Numbered from the stretch's first letter, positions 10,189 through 18,218 are shown. The stretch: DNA of 64,000 nt from an uncultured Bacteroidales bacterium (GCA_934728255.1 CAKVEC010000004.1:124001-188000); one strand, 5' to 3'. The notes: generated from the sequence alone by a model not told the origin. A program made the numbers and translations.

Positions 10189-12089
10189 TCCACATCGTCT
10201 TCCTCGATAACGAGGTTGTTGATAATAAAGTTCTGCCGCTCAGCGGTGTTCTTGCCCATATAGTATGCCAGCAGATCGCCCACGGCATCCTCTTTGCGAA
10301 GCGTTACCTGGTCGAGGCGCATCTCTTTGCCGATAAACCCTTTGAACTCGTCGGGCGAAATCTCCCCCAAACCTTTGAATCGCGTTATCTCGGGGTTCTT
10401 TATCTCGTCTATCGCCCTGAGGCGCTCCTCCTCGGTGTAACAGTAGCGCACCTGCTGTTTGTCCTTCACGCGGAAAAGCGGCGTCTGCAATATATATACG
10501 TGTCCTTTCTTGACGAGGTCGGGGAAGAACTGCAGGAAGAAAGTCAGCATCAACAAGCGGATATGCATTCCGTCCACATCGGCATCCGTGGCAATGATCA
10601 CCTTGTTGTACCTGAGTTCGTCCAACCCGTCCTCGATGTTCAGTGCCGACTGCAGGCAGTTGAACTCCTCGTTCTCATACACCACCGACTTGCTCAGCCC
10701 GTACGAGTTGAGCGGCTTCCCGCGCAGCGAGAACACCGCCTGCGTGCGCACATCGCGGCTCTTGGTAATCGAACCCGATGCGGACAAACCCTCCGTAATG
10801 AAAATACAACTATCCTGCCGCAGATCATCGTCCGCATTCTTCGCCGATTTAACAGGCTTCGCATCGTTGAAATGCACCTGGCAGTCCCGCAGTTTGGGAT
10901 TGTTGAGCAGGTTCTTTTTCGACCGCTCGCGTGCCGCTTTCGTGATACCCGCAATGGCTTTGCGTTCCTTCTCCGAATCCTGTATCTTCTGCTGCATCAC
11001 CTCCGCCACTTCCGGGTGCTTGTGCAGATAGTTATCCAACTGCTGCTTGACAAAATCGTTCACAAACTTGTTCACCGACAATCCGCCCGTGGGCGACATA
11101 TCTTTCGAACCCAACTTCACCTTCGTCTGACTCTCGAACACAGGTTCCTCCACGTTGATGGCTATCGCCCCGACCACGCCGTTGCGGATGTCGGTCATAT
11201 CCATATTCTTGTTAAAGAACTCTTTGATCGTGCGCCCGATAGCCTCGCGGAAAGCCGCCTGGTGCGTTCCGCCCTGTATAGTGTGCTGACCATTGACAAA
11301 CGAATGGTACTCCTCGCCCGACTGGTTGGTGTGCGTCAGCGCAATCTCTATATCTTCACCCTTCAAATGAATAATCGGATACAGCGGCTCGGTCGTCATA
11401 TTCTCCGTCAGTAGGTCGAGCAGACCGTTCTTCGAACTGAACTTTTTACCATTGTAAACCAACACAAGCCCCGTATTGAGATACGCATAGTTGCGCATCA
11501 TCTCCTCTATGTAATCATCCCTGAACTGGTAATTCTCAAACAGCCCACGCGAGTTGTCGGGCGTAAACTCAATACACGTACCACGCCTTTCCGTACCCGT
11601 ATATTCCTGCACATCGGTATCGCTCACCAAGTGCCCTTGGTGGAACACCGCACGGCGGGTCTTCCCGTCGCGGAACGACTGCACACAGAAGTCCATCGAA
11701 AGCGCATTCACCGCCTTCGTACCCACACCATTCAGTCCCACCGATTTCTTGAACGCCTTCGTATCGTACTTGCCGCCCGTATTGAGCAGCGACACAGCCT
11801 CCACCATCTTGCCCAGCGGAATACCGCGCCCGTAGTCGCGCACACGCACACTCCCATTCGCCACCGTTACCTCGATCACCTTGCCCTCACCCATACGGAA
11901 CTCATCAATCGAGTTGTCAATAGTCTCCTTGATAAGCACATAGATACCATCGTCCGAGTGCGAACCATCACCGAGTTTACCGATATACATACCCGGGCGG
12001 CGGCGAATATGCTCGCGGTCGTCGAGATGAATGATGTTGTCGTCGTTGTACTCTGCTGCGTTCAAGTTGATTTCGTCTTCTGAAGCCAT
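10185..12089 (-). CDS. parE: DNA topoisomerase IV subunit B (GyrB/ParE type)
   Basis: The ATPase subunit of a type IIA topoisomerase, partner of the A subunit at 49544-52333; together they decatenate daughter chromosomes. The 634-residue protein has the GHKL ATPase fold: RRRPGMYIG near residue 30, a GRGIP box, GLNGVGTKAVNAL, then the transducer domain and the TOPRIM domain (FITEGLSASGS and ATDADVDGMHIR), ending in a short tail. I chose the ATG at 12089 rather than 12122 because it has a perfect AAGGAG site just upstream. Its promoter is at 12136-12167. The neighbour at 9735-10133 may be co-transcribed. Confidence 0.95.
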   Translation of the reverse strand: MASEDEINLNAAEYNDDNIIHLDDREHIRRRPGMYIGKLGDGSHSDDGIYVLIKETIDNSIDEFRMGEGKVIEVTVANGSVRVRDYGRGIPLGKMVEAVSLLNTGGKYDTKAFKKSVGLNGVGTKAVNALSMDFCVQSFRDGKTRRAVFHQGHLVSDTDVQEYTGTERRGTCIEFTPDNSRGLFENYQFRDDYIEEMMRNYAYLNTGLVLVYNGKKFSSKNGLLDLLTENMTTEPLYPIIHLKGEDIEIALTHTNQSGEEYHSFVNGQHTIQGGTHQAAFREAIGRTIKEFFNKNMDMTDIRNGVVGAIAINVEEPVFESQTKVKLGSKDMSPTGGLSVNKFVNDFVKQQLDNYLHKHPEVAEVMQQKIQDSEKERKAIAGITKAARERSKKNLLNNPKLRDCQVHFNDAKPVKSAKNADDDLRQDSCIFITEGLSASGSITKSRDVRTQAVFSLRGKPLNSYGLSKSVVYENEEFNCLQSALNIEDGLDELRYNKVIIATDADVDGMHIRLLMLTFFLQFFPDLVKKGHVYILQTPLFRVKDKQQVRYCYTEEERLRAIDEIKNPEITRFKGLGEISPDEFKGFIGKEMRLDQVTLRKEDAVGDLLAYYMGKNTAERQNFIINNLVIEEDDVE

Positions 12090-12135
12090 AATTCTCCTTT
12101 GCTTAGGGCGATACCACCCCATAATAATCCGCTTG

Positions 12136-12167
12136 CAAAGTTACTGCTTTTTTTTGATTTATACAAC
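12136..12167 (-). promoter_or_regulatory. Promoter of parE, GTTG-N20-TAACTTTG
   Basis: The -7 box TAACTTTG (12136-12143, minus strand) is preceded by an A-tract and GCAG, and by GTTG 20 nt further up (12164-12167). The A-tract, GCAG, TAnnTTTGC arrangement is shared with four other promoters in this window. Confidence 0.7.
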
Positions 12168-12229
12168 CCCACCCACCCGAACACAATTCCAAGTAGAGAA
12201 AAATATGCACTTTATGCAATCCGCCTGCC

Positions 12230-12330
12230 TCATAATACCGATTACGTAGAAAAGACGTAGAAAGGACGTAGAAAGGACGTAGAAAAAACGGAAACGAAAT
12301 AGGGTTTTATATACACTTTATGCACTCCCT
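12230..12330. repeat. Dispersed intergenic element with period-11 tandem repeat CGTAGAAAGGA (copy 1)
   Basis: Four copies of CGTAGAAAGGA (third base from the end varies) follow ACCGATTA. The block is flanked by ATGCACTTTATGCA-like words on both sides. The same arrangement, with three copies, is found at 63635-63735. It fills most of the 340-nt gap between parE and the thioesterase gene, with the two divergent promoters at its ends. Confidence 0.75.
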
Positions 12331-12373
12331 GCTATGCATACTCTGCATATTAATTGTTAATTATTAATTGCTA

Positions 12374-12405
12374 ATTGCACACCTGCACTTTTTTCCGTAA
12401 TTTTG
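12374..12405 (+). promoter_or_regulatory. Promoter of the thioesterase gene, ATTG-N20-TAATTTTG
   Basis: The -7 box TAATTTTG (12398-12405) lies 20 nt after ATTG (12374-12377) and 25 nt before the start codon. The -33 box is formed by a short period-7 repeat (TAATTGT/TAATTGC units, 12351-12378). Confidence 0.65.
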
Positions 12406-12429
12406 CAGGCGGATTAAACGAATACAACA

Positions 12430-12798
12430 ATGGAAACAGGACTGAAACACACTACTACACTCATAGTAGATGAGGCGCATACGGCTATAGCAATGGGTTC
12501 GGGCGATATGCCCGTTTTGGCTACACCTGCCATGCTGGCACTTATGGAAAATGCGGCAATGATGGCAGTAAAAGACCAACTGCCTGCGGGGAGTACCACC
12601 GTGGGCGGACACATCGAAAGCAGCCACCTGCGCCCGACCGCCATCGGACAAGAGGTGTCCGCCACCGCCGAACTGACCCGCATAGACGGGCGCAAACTCT
12701 ATTTCCACGTATCCGCCCACCAGGGCGAAACCCTGCTCGGCGAAGGCGAACACCTGCGCTTCATCGTTGATAGAGAAAAATTCCTGAGCAAACTATAG
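12430..12798 (+). CDS. Hotdog-fold thioesterase (FlK-like family)
   Basis: A 122-residue single-domain protein of the hotdog superfamily, closest to the small thioesterases related to fluoroacetyl-CoA thioesterase FlK. These hydrolyse acyl-CoA thioesters in the cytoplasm; the substrate cannot be told from sequence. Visible features are GSGDMPVLATPAMLALMENA in the N-terminal half, where the catalytic Glu/Asn lies on the long helix, then VGGHIESSHLRPT and a C-terminal beta sheet ending GEGEHLRFIVDREKF. It is one of few plus-strand genes, with its own promoter, and converges with the OGFr-like gene 15 nt away. Confidence 0.85.
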   Translation: METGLKHTTTLIVDEAHTAIAMGSGDMPVLATPAMLALMENAAMMAVKDQLPAGSTTVGGHIESSHLRPTAIGQEVSATAELTRIDGRKLYFHVSAHQGETLLGEGEHLRFIVDREKFLSKL

Positions 12799-12813
12799 CC
12801 CCAAGCGCAATAG

Positions 12814-13458
12814 TTAATTGTTTTCCTTACAATTATCATTCTGCTGCGTTCCCTGCCAATAAGCAATAGTCGTGTTGCTTACCGGGTGGTCGGGTGTAGC
12901 ACGCAGAATGGTCATCATTTGTGTGAACAGGTTGGCGGAACACTGCGGGTGCCCCGTCTCGCGTAGCGACTGCAGCATACGGGTCATACGCAGAAAATTA
13001 TGATAAGGCAACCCGTAAAATGGTCTGTCGCCACGATATGTATGGATATTTCCATCGCCACTGCAGTCAAAATCCATATACTGCAGATAGCGGCGGCACG
13101 ATTTGCAATAGTTCTGCAACGCACATGGATTCCTATGCAGCATAACCGCAAAATGTTCATCTATCGTGGGTGCCTTAAAATAAAAACGGCTCGGCTGTGA
13201 TGTTGGGAATATCCATTGAATGAAATCGTGGTACCTCTCCATATCATCATCCGTAAAATTCACAATATCCCCGTGCCGATGCGGAATACAAGCGTCTTCC
13301 TCATTTAGAAAGAAACGCAAAATCAGTTGGTCGTCCACTTGGTTATGAAGTGGTTGTTCCGCATCCCGTGCCGAGACAATCATCCCGACCATATTCTCCA
13401 TTTGCCGTTCCCGCCGTCTGCCTAACAAGTCTGCTAATTTTCTAAAAACATTCGTCAT
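12814..13458 (-). CDS. OGFr-domain (opioid growth factor receptor-related) protein
   Basis: A 214-residue protein with the signature of the opioid growth factor receptor conserved region: FLNEED, then DMERYHDFIQWIFPT, then PTIDEHF and a Cys-rich central part (CKSCRRYLQYMDFDC). The family was named from vertebrates, but many bacteria have short homologues of unknown function. The later half contains FYGLPYHNFLRMTRML, typical of the family. I chose the ATG at 13458 because a strong promoter (13499-13530) would put the transcript start downstream of the longer frame's first codon at 13509. No function can be inferred from the neighbours. Confidence 0.75.
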   Translation of the reverse strand: MTNVFRKLADLLGRRRERQMENMVGMIVSARDAEQPLHNQVDDQLILRFFLNEEDACIPHRHGDIVNFTDDDMERYHDFIQWIFPTSQPSRFYFKAPTIDEHFAVMLHRNPCALQNYCKSCRRYLQYMDFDCSGDGNIHTYRGDRPFYGLPYHNFLRMTRMLQSLRETGHPQCSANLFTQMMTILRATPDHPVSNTTIAYWQGTQQNDNCKENN

Positions 13459-13498
13459 ACTATCGGTTTGTTGTTTTGGAGAATCAGTAACAATGACG

Positions 13499-13530
13499 CA
13501 AAGATACATAAAAAACTACATTTCTGCAAA
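13499..13530 (-). promoter_or_regulatory. Promoter of the OGFr-like gene, TTTG-N20-TATCTTTG
   Basis: TATCTTTG (13499-13506) and TTTG (13527-13530), spaced 20 nt, match the consensus on the minus strand. The -33 box lies inside the hairpin of the tat-operon terminator, so one short segment ends one transcript and starts the next. Confidence 0.75.
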
Positions 13531-13550
13531 AGCGAAATGTAGTTTTTTTT
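13516..13550. terminator. Bidirectional intrinsic terminator after tatC
   Basis: CTACATTTC and GAAATGTAG form a perfect 9-bp stem around a 9-nt loop, with a T-run on one side and an A-run on the other, so it can work on both strands. It lies 36 nt after the tatC stop and would end the peptide/tat operon. Confidence 0.85.
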
Positions 13551-13585
13551 CTCAACCGGCTGATTTGTAGCGGAAGAACTAATAC

Positions 13586-14392
13586 CTATTCCTGTATTCG
13601 TGCTTTCGTGTGCGCCACCACGTGGATACTCACCTCATACAGCATATACAGCGGCACCGTAACCAGCAGCAGCGTGAACACATCTGCCGTAGGCGTGATC
13701 ACCGCCGCCAAAATACACAGCACCACAAACGCATGCTTCCTGTACTGCCGAAGCAGCGGAGCATCTATCAACCCGAGTTTGGCAAGGAAATACGCCACTA
13801 TCGGTATCTCAAACAATATCCCCATCAGCAGCGACAGCACCAATAGCGTGGACATATACGACTTCAGCGCAATCTGGTTCACCACCGCCTCCTGCACCTG
13901 ATACGTACTCAGAAAACGGAACGCGAAAGGGAATATCACAAAATAGTTAAGCAGCACCCCAAGCGCAAACAATACCACGCCGAAGCCAATCAGCATCACC
14001 GAGTACCGCCGTTCCTGCTTGTACAATGCGGGCGCAATAAAACCGTACAGTTGGATAATCAGGTACGGACACGCCACTACGCACCCGAACACCAACGCTG
14101 CCTCGAGGTGCACCATAAACTGCGATGCCAACTCGGTATTGATAAACTGTGTCCGGAAGTCCCCCAAGCACAGCGACTGCCAGCCCGTCAGTTCCGCCAG
14201 CCGGCACAGTCCCCGATACAGCGCAAAGTCCGACCGCGAGGGCGCAAACAGCACATCGAACAGCGTGTCCTTGAAGCAGAACGCCCCCACGGCGCACACC
14301 GCCCACACAATCAGGCAACGGACAATCACCTTTCGGAGCACCTCCACATGCTCCCAAAAGGTCATCTTCCCGTCATTGCTTGGGCTGCTCAT
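13586..14392 (-). CDS. tatC: Sec-independent translocase protein TatC
   Basis: The core receptor of the twin-arginine translocase, which moves folded proteins over the inner membrane. The 268-residue protein has the family's six membrane segments, an N-terminal FWEHVEVLRKVIVRC (the usual form is HLxELRxR), and the FIAPALYKQER and AVITPTADVFT motifs. The start at 14392 overlaps the end of tatA by 20 nt; a longer frame from 14437 is possible but would overlap tatA by 65 nt. As the last gene of the run from the twin-arginine peptide at 18491 leftwards, it probably serves that peptide, though it may serve the whole cell. Confidence 0.93.
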   Translation of the reverse strand: MSSPSNDGKMTFWEHVEVLRKVIVRCLIVWAVCAVGAFCFKDTLFDVLFAPSRSDFALYRGLCRLAELTGWQSLCLGDFRTQFINTELASQFMVHLEAALVFGCVVACPYLIIQLYGFIAPALYKQERRYSVMLIGFGVVLFALGVLLNYFVIFPFAFRFLSTYQVQEAVVNQIALKSYMSTLLVLSLLMGILFEIPIVAYFLAKLGLIDAPLLRQYRKHAFVVLCILAAVITPTADVFTLLLVTVPLYMLYEVSIHVVAHTKARIQE

Positions 14393-14603
14393 CGCCTTTG
14401 TCTTTGGGCTGTTCCGCCTTGTGCGGCTCGTTGTCAAGCGGCTTCTTTATCTCCTCTTCCACATCGCTCATACCCTCTTTGAACGACCGCACGCCCTTGC
14501 CGAGACCGCGCATCAACTCGGGTATCTTCTTGCCGCCGAACAACAGCAGCACAATCAGCACGATGAAGATAATCTCCGGTGCTCCAATCATAAGTAATGT
14601 CAT
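14373..14603 (-). CDS. tatA: Sec-independent translocase protein TatA
   Basis: The pore-forming partner of TatC: 76 residues with a short N-terminal membrane helix (IIFIVLIVLLLFGGKKIPEL), the FGGKKIPEL hinge, an amphipathic helix GLGKGVRSFKEGM and a charged tail. The FGxxKxPEL motif identifies TatA/E. The start could be 14603 (MTLLMIG) or 14591 (MIGAPEII). It is the only TatA-type gene seen here; no tatB is present, as is usual in minimal TatAC systems. Confidence 0.92.
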   Translation of the reverse strand: MTLLMIGAPEIIFIVLIVLLLFGGKKIPELMRGLGKGVRSFKEGMSDVEEEIKKPLDNEPHKAEQPKDKGDEQPKQ

Positions 14604-14620
14604 AATCAGTTGAATTTTAG

Positions 14621-14650
14621 ACCTCCCCAACCCCTCCACAGGAGGGGCTT
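14621..14650. repeat. GC-rich palindromic element (copy 1)
   Basis: CCCCAACCCCTCC with its partner GGAGGGGCTT around a short loop, between tatA and the CXXX-system gene. The same family recurs at 14992-15023, in a decayed form near 30315-30345, and twice inside the gene at 24505-26904. Confidence 0.8.
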
Positions 14651-14667
14651 AAAAGGCTCAGGTTGAT

Positions 14668-14943
14668 TTATTCGGGGTTGTTCAGAAATATCTCGCACGT
14701 CTCGAAATTGATTTCCCAGTTGCCGCCCTCGCAGGACTCCCAATGGTATTTCTGTGCCATCGTGTCCCACCAGTGCTGGAACTTTGTGCCTGTCTCGCCC
14801 ATATCGCGGACGAGTTTCTCATACAGTTCGCCGTTGTCGGCAGTCAGAATCTTTGCCAACTCGTTGAGTCCGTTTCTGCGCTCAAACAGCGTCTGAATCT
14901 CATTCTTTTCTTCAGGTGTTACCTGACCTACTAATTTCTTCAT
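14668..14943 (-). CDS. CXXX-repeat peptide modification system protein
   Basis: A 91-residue acidic cytoplasmic protein: MKKLVGQVTPEEKNEIQ, then FERRNGLNELAKIL, then a central helix and FQHWWDTMAQKYHWESCEGG, ending INFETCEIFLNNPE. It resembles the small accessory protein found with CXXX-repeat peptide maturases in Bacteroidales. Its biochemical role is unknown; a partner or chaperone of the maturases is likely. It sits between the second maturase (79 nt away, with a palindromic repeat in the gap) and tatA. Confidence 0.72.
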   Translation of the reverse strand: MKKLVGQVTPEEKNEIQTLFERRNGLNELAKILTADNGELYEKLVRDMGETGTKFQHWWDTMAQKYHWESCEGGNWEINFETCEIFLNNPE

Positions 14944-14991
14944 TGTTTTTATTTTTCTTCTTGTTTTTAATCCCTAATCTCTAATCCCTCT

Positions 14992-15023
14992 CTCCCCTCC
15001 TTTGGAGGGGTCGGGGGAGGTCT
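14992..15023. repeat. GC-rich palindromic element (copy 2)
   Basis: CCCCTCC, TTT and GGAGGGG form the stem, followed by TCGGGGGAGGTCT. It touches the stop codon of the second maturase. Next to it (14966-14990) is a short period-7 repeat TAATCCC/TAATCTC. Confidence 0.8.
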
Positions 15024-15988
15024 CATTCCTCCCGCACATCAAACGGGTCGAGGTAGTCTATCTCCGGTATCTCGTTGCCGGTGTGCAAGCCTTGTGCCGC
15101 CAGTATCTGCTGCAACTCGCGGCTCGCATTGCGCTCCAAGTGGGCAAGCACGCACTGCTGGTGCGAGGGCGTGTTGACATCCATCGTCAGGCGGTCGTTG
15201 AGCCATATACAACGGTGGCAGTGATAGGCGTCGCACTTGCGGCAGAGCGGCGCATGGTCGAGTTGCAAGAGTTGCCGGTTGGGTATGTCGAGCCCGCTGT
15301 CCAAGTCGCCCACCGACCGCAAAGCGTCTTTCGTCCTGTGGTTCATACGGTTCGACACGCCCGTCTGCTCATCGTAGTAGAACGCCGGACAGAGATAGAA
15401 CTTTCCGTTGGGTGCCACCGTGATATTGCCGATACCCGCCTCGCAGTTGTGCATCTCCGTCAGCACCAGGCGGTCGGTCAACAGATTGAGCGACGGCACC
15501 TCTTGCCCGCCCGTAGCGGCAGACGCATACAGGTTCGCCACCACTTTGGTCAGCGTCTCCAACGCCTTTCGGTAGTCCTCTGTCTGTTCGTCGCGGAAAG
15601 CCGCTATATCCGTCAGGCAGATGTTCAGCCGCTCCACCTGTGGCAGCAGGGCGGCAATGTCATACTGCCGCGCGATAAACTCGCCCATCGTCAGACGCAG
15701 CACCACATTCTTCCCCTCAACGCTCGCAGGCACACCGTTATGCACCCGCACATCACGCCCTATCTTCACATGGTCGATACTCTCTATCAACTCATTGTAT
15801 GCCTCGGGCAGGTCGTAGTCGGGATAGACGTATTGTATCATCAGGTTCTGCTTCATGCCAAAGCGTATCGCTTTGCGCAGGGTCTCTATTGGCATCAGTC
15901 GTCGCTCCGTGAGCGGGTTGTCGGCATGGCAGTACGCCACACTCGTGTCGTCCAAAAGGATAACCAGGTATTGTAAGTACGGTTTCAT
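15023..15988 (-). CDS. CXXX-repeat peptide maturase, second (SPASM-type, no N-terminal radical SAM cysteines)
   Basis: A 321-residue protein that resembles the second maturase of CXXX-repeat peptide systems. The N-terminal half looks like a TIM-barrel remnant (IQYVYPDYDLPEAYNEL, LRLTMGEF) but has no CX3CX2C, so it should not bind the usual radical SAM cluster. The C-terminal half keeps a SPASM-like set: NCEAGIGNITVAPNGKFYLC, then CRKC, HCHRCIWLN and a last Cys. It follows the true radical SAM gene after only 3 nt, so the two are translated together and probably form a complex. A role in substrate binding or a second modification is inferred. Confidence 0.8.
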   Translation of the reverse strand: MKPYLQYLVILLDDTSVAYCHADNPLTERRLMPIETLRKAIRFGMKQNLMIQYVYPDYDLPEAYNELIESIDHVKIGRDVRVHNGVPASVEGKNVVLRLTMGEFIARQYDIAALLPQVERLNICLTDIAAFRDEQTEDYRKALETLTKVVANLYASAATGGQEVPSLNLLTDRLVLTEMHNCEAGIGNITVAPNGKFYLCPAFYYDEQTGVSNRMNHRTKDALRSVGDLDSGLDIPNRQLLQLDHAPLCRKCDAYHCHRCIWLNDRLTMDVNTPSHQQCVLAHLERNASRELQQILAAQGLHTGNEIPEIDYLDPFDVREE

Positions 15989-15991
15989 GGC

Positions 15992-17212
15992 TTAGCAAAT
16001 TATATCGTTGTTATGTTTGGCGGCTTGTTGTGCCTCAAACTCCTCGCGTTTGCCTTCCTGTTCCAACTTGCGGTAGAGTTTGTTCCAGTAATAGTTGTTC
16101 GCACGCACGCTCGCTTTGTGCATCAGGCATATCGCCGTGGCACGCTCATAGACGGTGTGTGTCTTGGCGGCATCGTAGTTCTCACCCTGACACCATGCGC
16201 ACCCCTCCGCCACCTCGCAGTCCACACACTCAGGCTTCGACTGCGTACAGCGGTCGAGCGTCAGGAACGGGCGCAACTTGTTGTTGTCTATGCCGTCATG
16301 TATGTTGCCTATTATCCACGCTTCTTTGTCGCGCAACGAGTACTGTGCAAAGCGGGTGCATGGGTAGAAATTACCCGCCGCATCGATTGCCAACATCTTG
16401 CCCGCACCGCACCAGTTCTGGTTCTGCAGCGTACAATCCAGCGGCTTGCCCATATTCTCCGAGAAGAACGAACAGGCATACTGCTCATACAGCCCGCGGT
16501 CGATAATCTCGTCCGCAAGGTCGATCAGTTGCTCCTCAAACAAGGCATCGTCGCCCTCGTGCCATACGTCCTCGAACACGCAGTTGATGTTCACCTGGTG
16601 GATACCCAGGTCATAGAGGTGTAGCACGCTCTCTTTGATGTACGGAATATCCGCCGACGAGATGGTTACTTTCGTGCCATTGTCAGGAAATTGACTTTGC
16701 CATAGCGGGATATTGCGCACTACGTCATCGTATGACCCGCGCTCCGAGTTCTTATATACGCGGTTCAGGTCGTGCTTGCGCCGTGTGCCGTCGATAGTAA
16801 TGCCGATACTCAGGTGCGATTTGTTCTTTTCGATGAACCGCTGCACCTTTTCGCTGTCGTAGTTGATGCCGTTGGTAGAGAAATGAAGACGGTACGAATT
16901 GAACCAGTGGTGATTACGGCGGTACATCTCGGCTTTGATATAGTCGCATATCTGGTCGATAAGGTCTATCTCGAGAAACGGTTCCCCACCGATAAAGTCC
17001 CATATCACGCTCTCGTAGGCAAAGTTCGGGTCGGTCTCTCTGTCCAATACATAGTCAATCGCCGCCTTGGCAGTACTCCACGGCATCCGCTCTTTCTCAT
17101 TCTTCCCCACCAGATAGCAGTACTTGCATGCCAACTGGCAGTCCTTGGTAACAATAAAGGTAATGTTCTTGGCAGTACCAGACTGCCAAGCCTTGTTATT
17201 ATCTTTTATCAT
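15992..17212 (-). CDS. Radical SAM/SPASM peptide maturase, CXXX-repeat target family
   Basis: A 406-residue enzyme expected to modify the Cys-rich precursor at 18219-18491. The N-terminal CQLACKYC gives the CX3CX2C motif for the SAM-cleaving 4Fe-4S cluster, followed by DFIGGEPFLE (the GGE motif) and LHFSTNG. The C-terminal SPASM domain has CGAGKMLAIDAAGNFYPC, then CVDC, GCAWCQG and a final Cys for auxiliary clusters. Related SPASM enzymes form thioether or carbon-carbon crosslinks in peptides; the exact reaction here is unknown. It shares an operon with the second maturase, 3 nt downstream. Confidence 0.88.
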   Translation of the reverse strand: MIKDNNKAWQSGTAKNITFIVTKDCQLACKYCYLVGKNEKERMPWSTAKAAIDYVLDRETDPNFAYESVIWDFIGGEPFLEIDLIDQICDYIKAEMYRRNHHWFNSYRLHFSTNGINYDSEKVQRFIEKNKSHLSIGITIDGTRRKHDLNRVYKNSERGSYDDVVRNIPLWQSQFPDNGTKVTISSADIPYIKESVLHLYDLGIHQVNINCVFEDVWHEGDDALFEEQLIDLADEIIDRGLYEQYACSFFSENMGKPLDCTLQNQNWCGAGKMLAIDAAGNFYPCTRFAQYSLRDKEAWIIGNIHDGIDNNKLRPFLTLDRCTQSKPECVDCEVAEGCAWCQGENYDAAKTHTVYERATAICLMHKASVRANNYYWNKLYRKLEQEGKREEFEAQQAAKHNNDIIC

Positions 17213-17350
17213 AATACTTTATTTCCATTCGAAATCAGTTATTACAGAGTCTCCAATATGTATAGATATTATTTTTGATCGATTGCGTAAACCATTGTAA
17301 ATTAGCCACATCTTAAGTTTATTAGCATAGAAATTCACAACCTATTCCGT

Positions 17351-17740
17351 TTATTCTCCTACGAAGAAAAAATGATAATCTCTACATGCTTGCTCAAAGA
17401 ATTCTTCATTTACAGGCGTTAATGTAGAGAGTCTTACAATCTCACTATCATCTAAGCGCATTGATGTCTTATTTTGTGTATCAACCACGAAATAGAATAG
17501 TCCAATATTAGGAACTGCTGCTCTATAAAAATGCTCTGGCATATAAATTAAATCTATATATTGCTCTTTGCCTGCATTTATAGCGAGTATCTTTAATTTT
17601 TGAGGATATCCTCCTCTTTGGATAATGGAGAATTCAATCGCAAAAATCGAGATAGCAGATATGGTATATTTTTCGCTATAAGGTGCATATATTCCTGTTT
17701 CTGATGTTGCGAATAGTTGTCGTACTTTTATTTCTTCCAT
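17351..17740 (-). CDS. Unknown 129-residue protein in the peptide operon
   Basis: A 129-residue protein without signal peptide or membrane segment, predicted mixed alpha/beta, starting MEEIKVRQLFATSETGIY and ending DYHFFFVGE. I recognise no family. Its start overlaps the end of the ART-like gene by 13 nt, so the pair is translationally coupled, a usual arrangement for toxin-antitoxin or effector-immunity pairs. Both genes are clearly richer in A and T than the maturase and tat genes, which suggests separate acquisition. Confidence 0.7.
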   Translation of the reverse strand: MEEIKVRQLFATSETGIYAPYSEKYTISAISIFAIEFSIIQRGGYPQKLKILAINAGKEQYIDLIYMPEHFYRAAVPNIGLFYFVVDTQNKTSMRLDDSEIVRLSTLTPVNEEFFEQACRDYHFFFVGE

Positions 17741-18195
17741 ATTATTTTCTTTTTCTGCTGGTTAATAAACAATTCCCCATATTGGCTCTCAAATTTTATC
17801 TGATAAGCATGCTGAACATTCTTTCCTACAATAGGAGCCCAAATAGCGTCATGTCCAGATTTCCAACTCTTTGTCCGTTGGGACTTTCTGAGATTCTCGT
17901 AAGTTGCTGTAGTGGCTGCTCTATTTTTACATAATAAATGGCAATTTAGAAAATCTTGTTCTTGTATTTCATATTGAATAACGCCATAGTCTGTTTGCTT
18001 ACTATTTTGGGCTTTCATCCATGCCCAAGAAAATGCTCTCCAAAGAGAACTCCCAACATAAAAGCCTTGCCCTAATTCTCCTGAACCTCGACTAATATCA
18101 ATTCCACAATTCATAATTGCGTTAATGCTTTTAGCATCTGCTCCATGATAATATACCAACATATTTTTCTTCTGTTTGAATGCATCCGTAGACAT
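17728..18195 (-). CDS. ADP-ribosyltransferase-like protein (DUF3990-like)
   Basis: A 155-residue cytoplasmic protein. The N-terminal part, with YYHGADAKSINAIMNCGI and GELGQGFYVG, fits the DUF3990 group of ADP-ribosyltransferase-like folds, in which an early His and the Tyr of GFY bind NAD. A Glu in QYGELFI near the C-terminus could be the third residue of an H-Y-E triad; that assignment is my inference. It lies 23 nt after the precursor gene and overlaps the next gene. It may modify the peptide or a host protein, or be half of a toxin pair. AT-rich compared with its neighbours. Confidence 0.6.
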   Translation of the reverse strand: MSTDAFKQKKNMLVYYHGADAKSINAIMNCGIDISRGSGELGQGFYVGSSLWRAFSWAWMKAQNSKQTDYGVIQYEIQEQDFLNCHLLCKNRAATTATYENLRKSQRTKSWKSGHDAIWAPIVGKNVQHAYQIKFESQYGELFINQQKKKIIWKK

Positions 18196-18218
18196 CAGGC
18201 TACGGATGCATTTACAAT

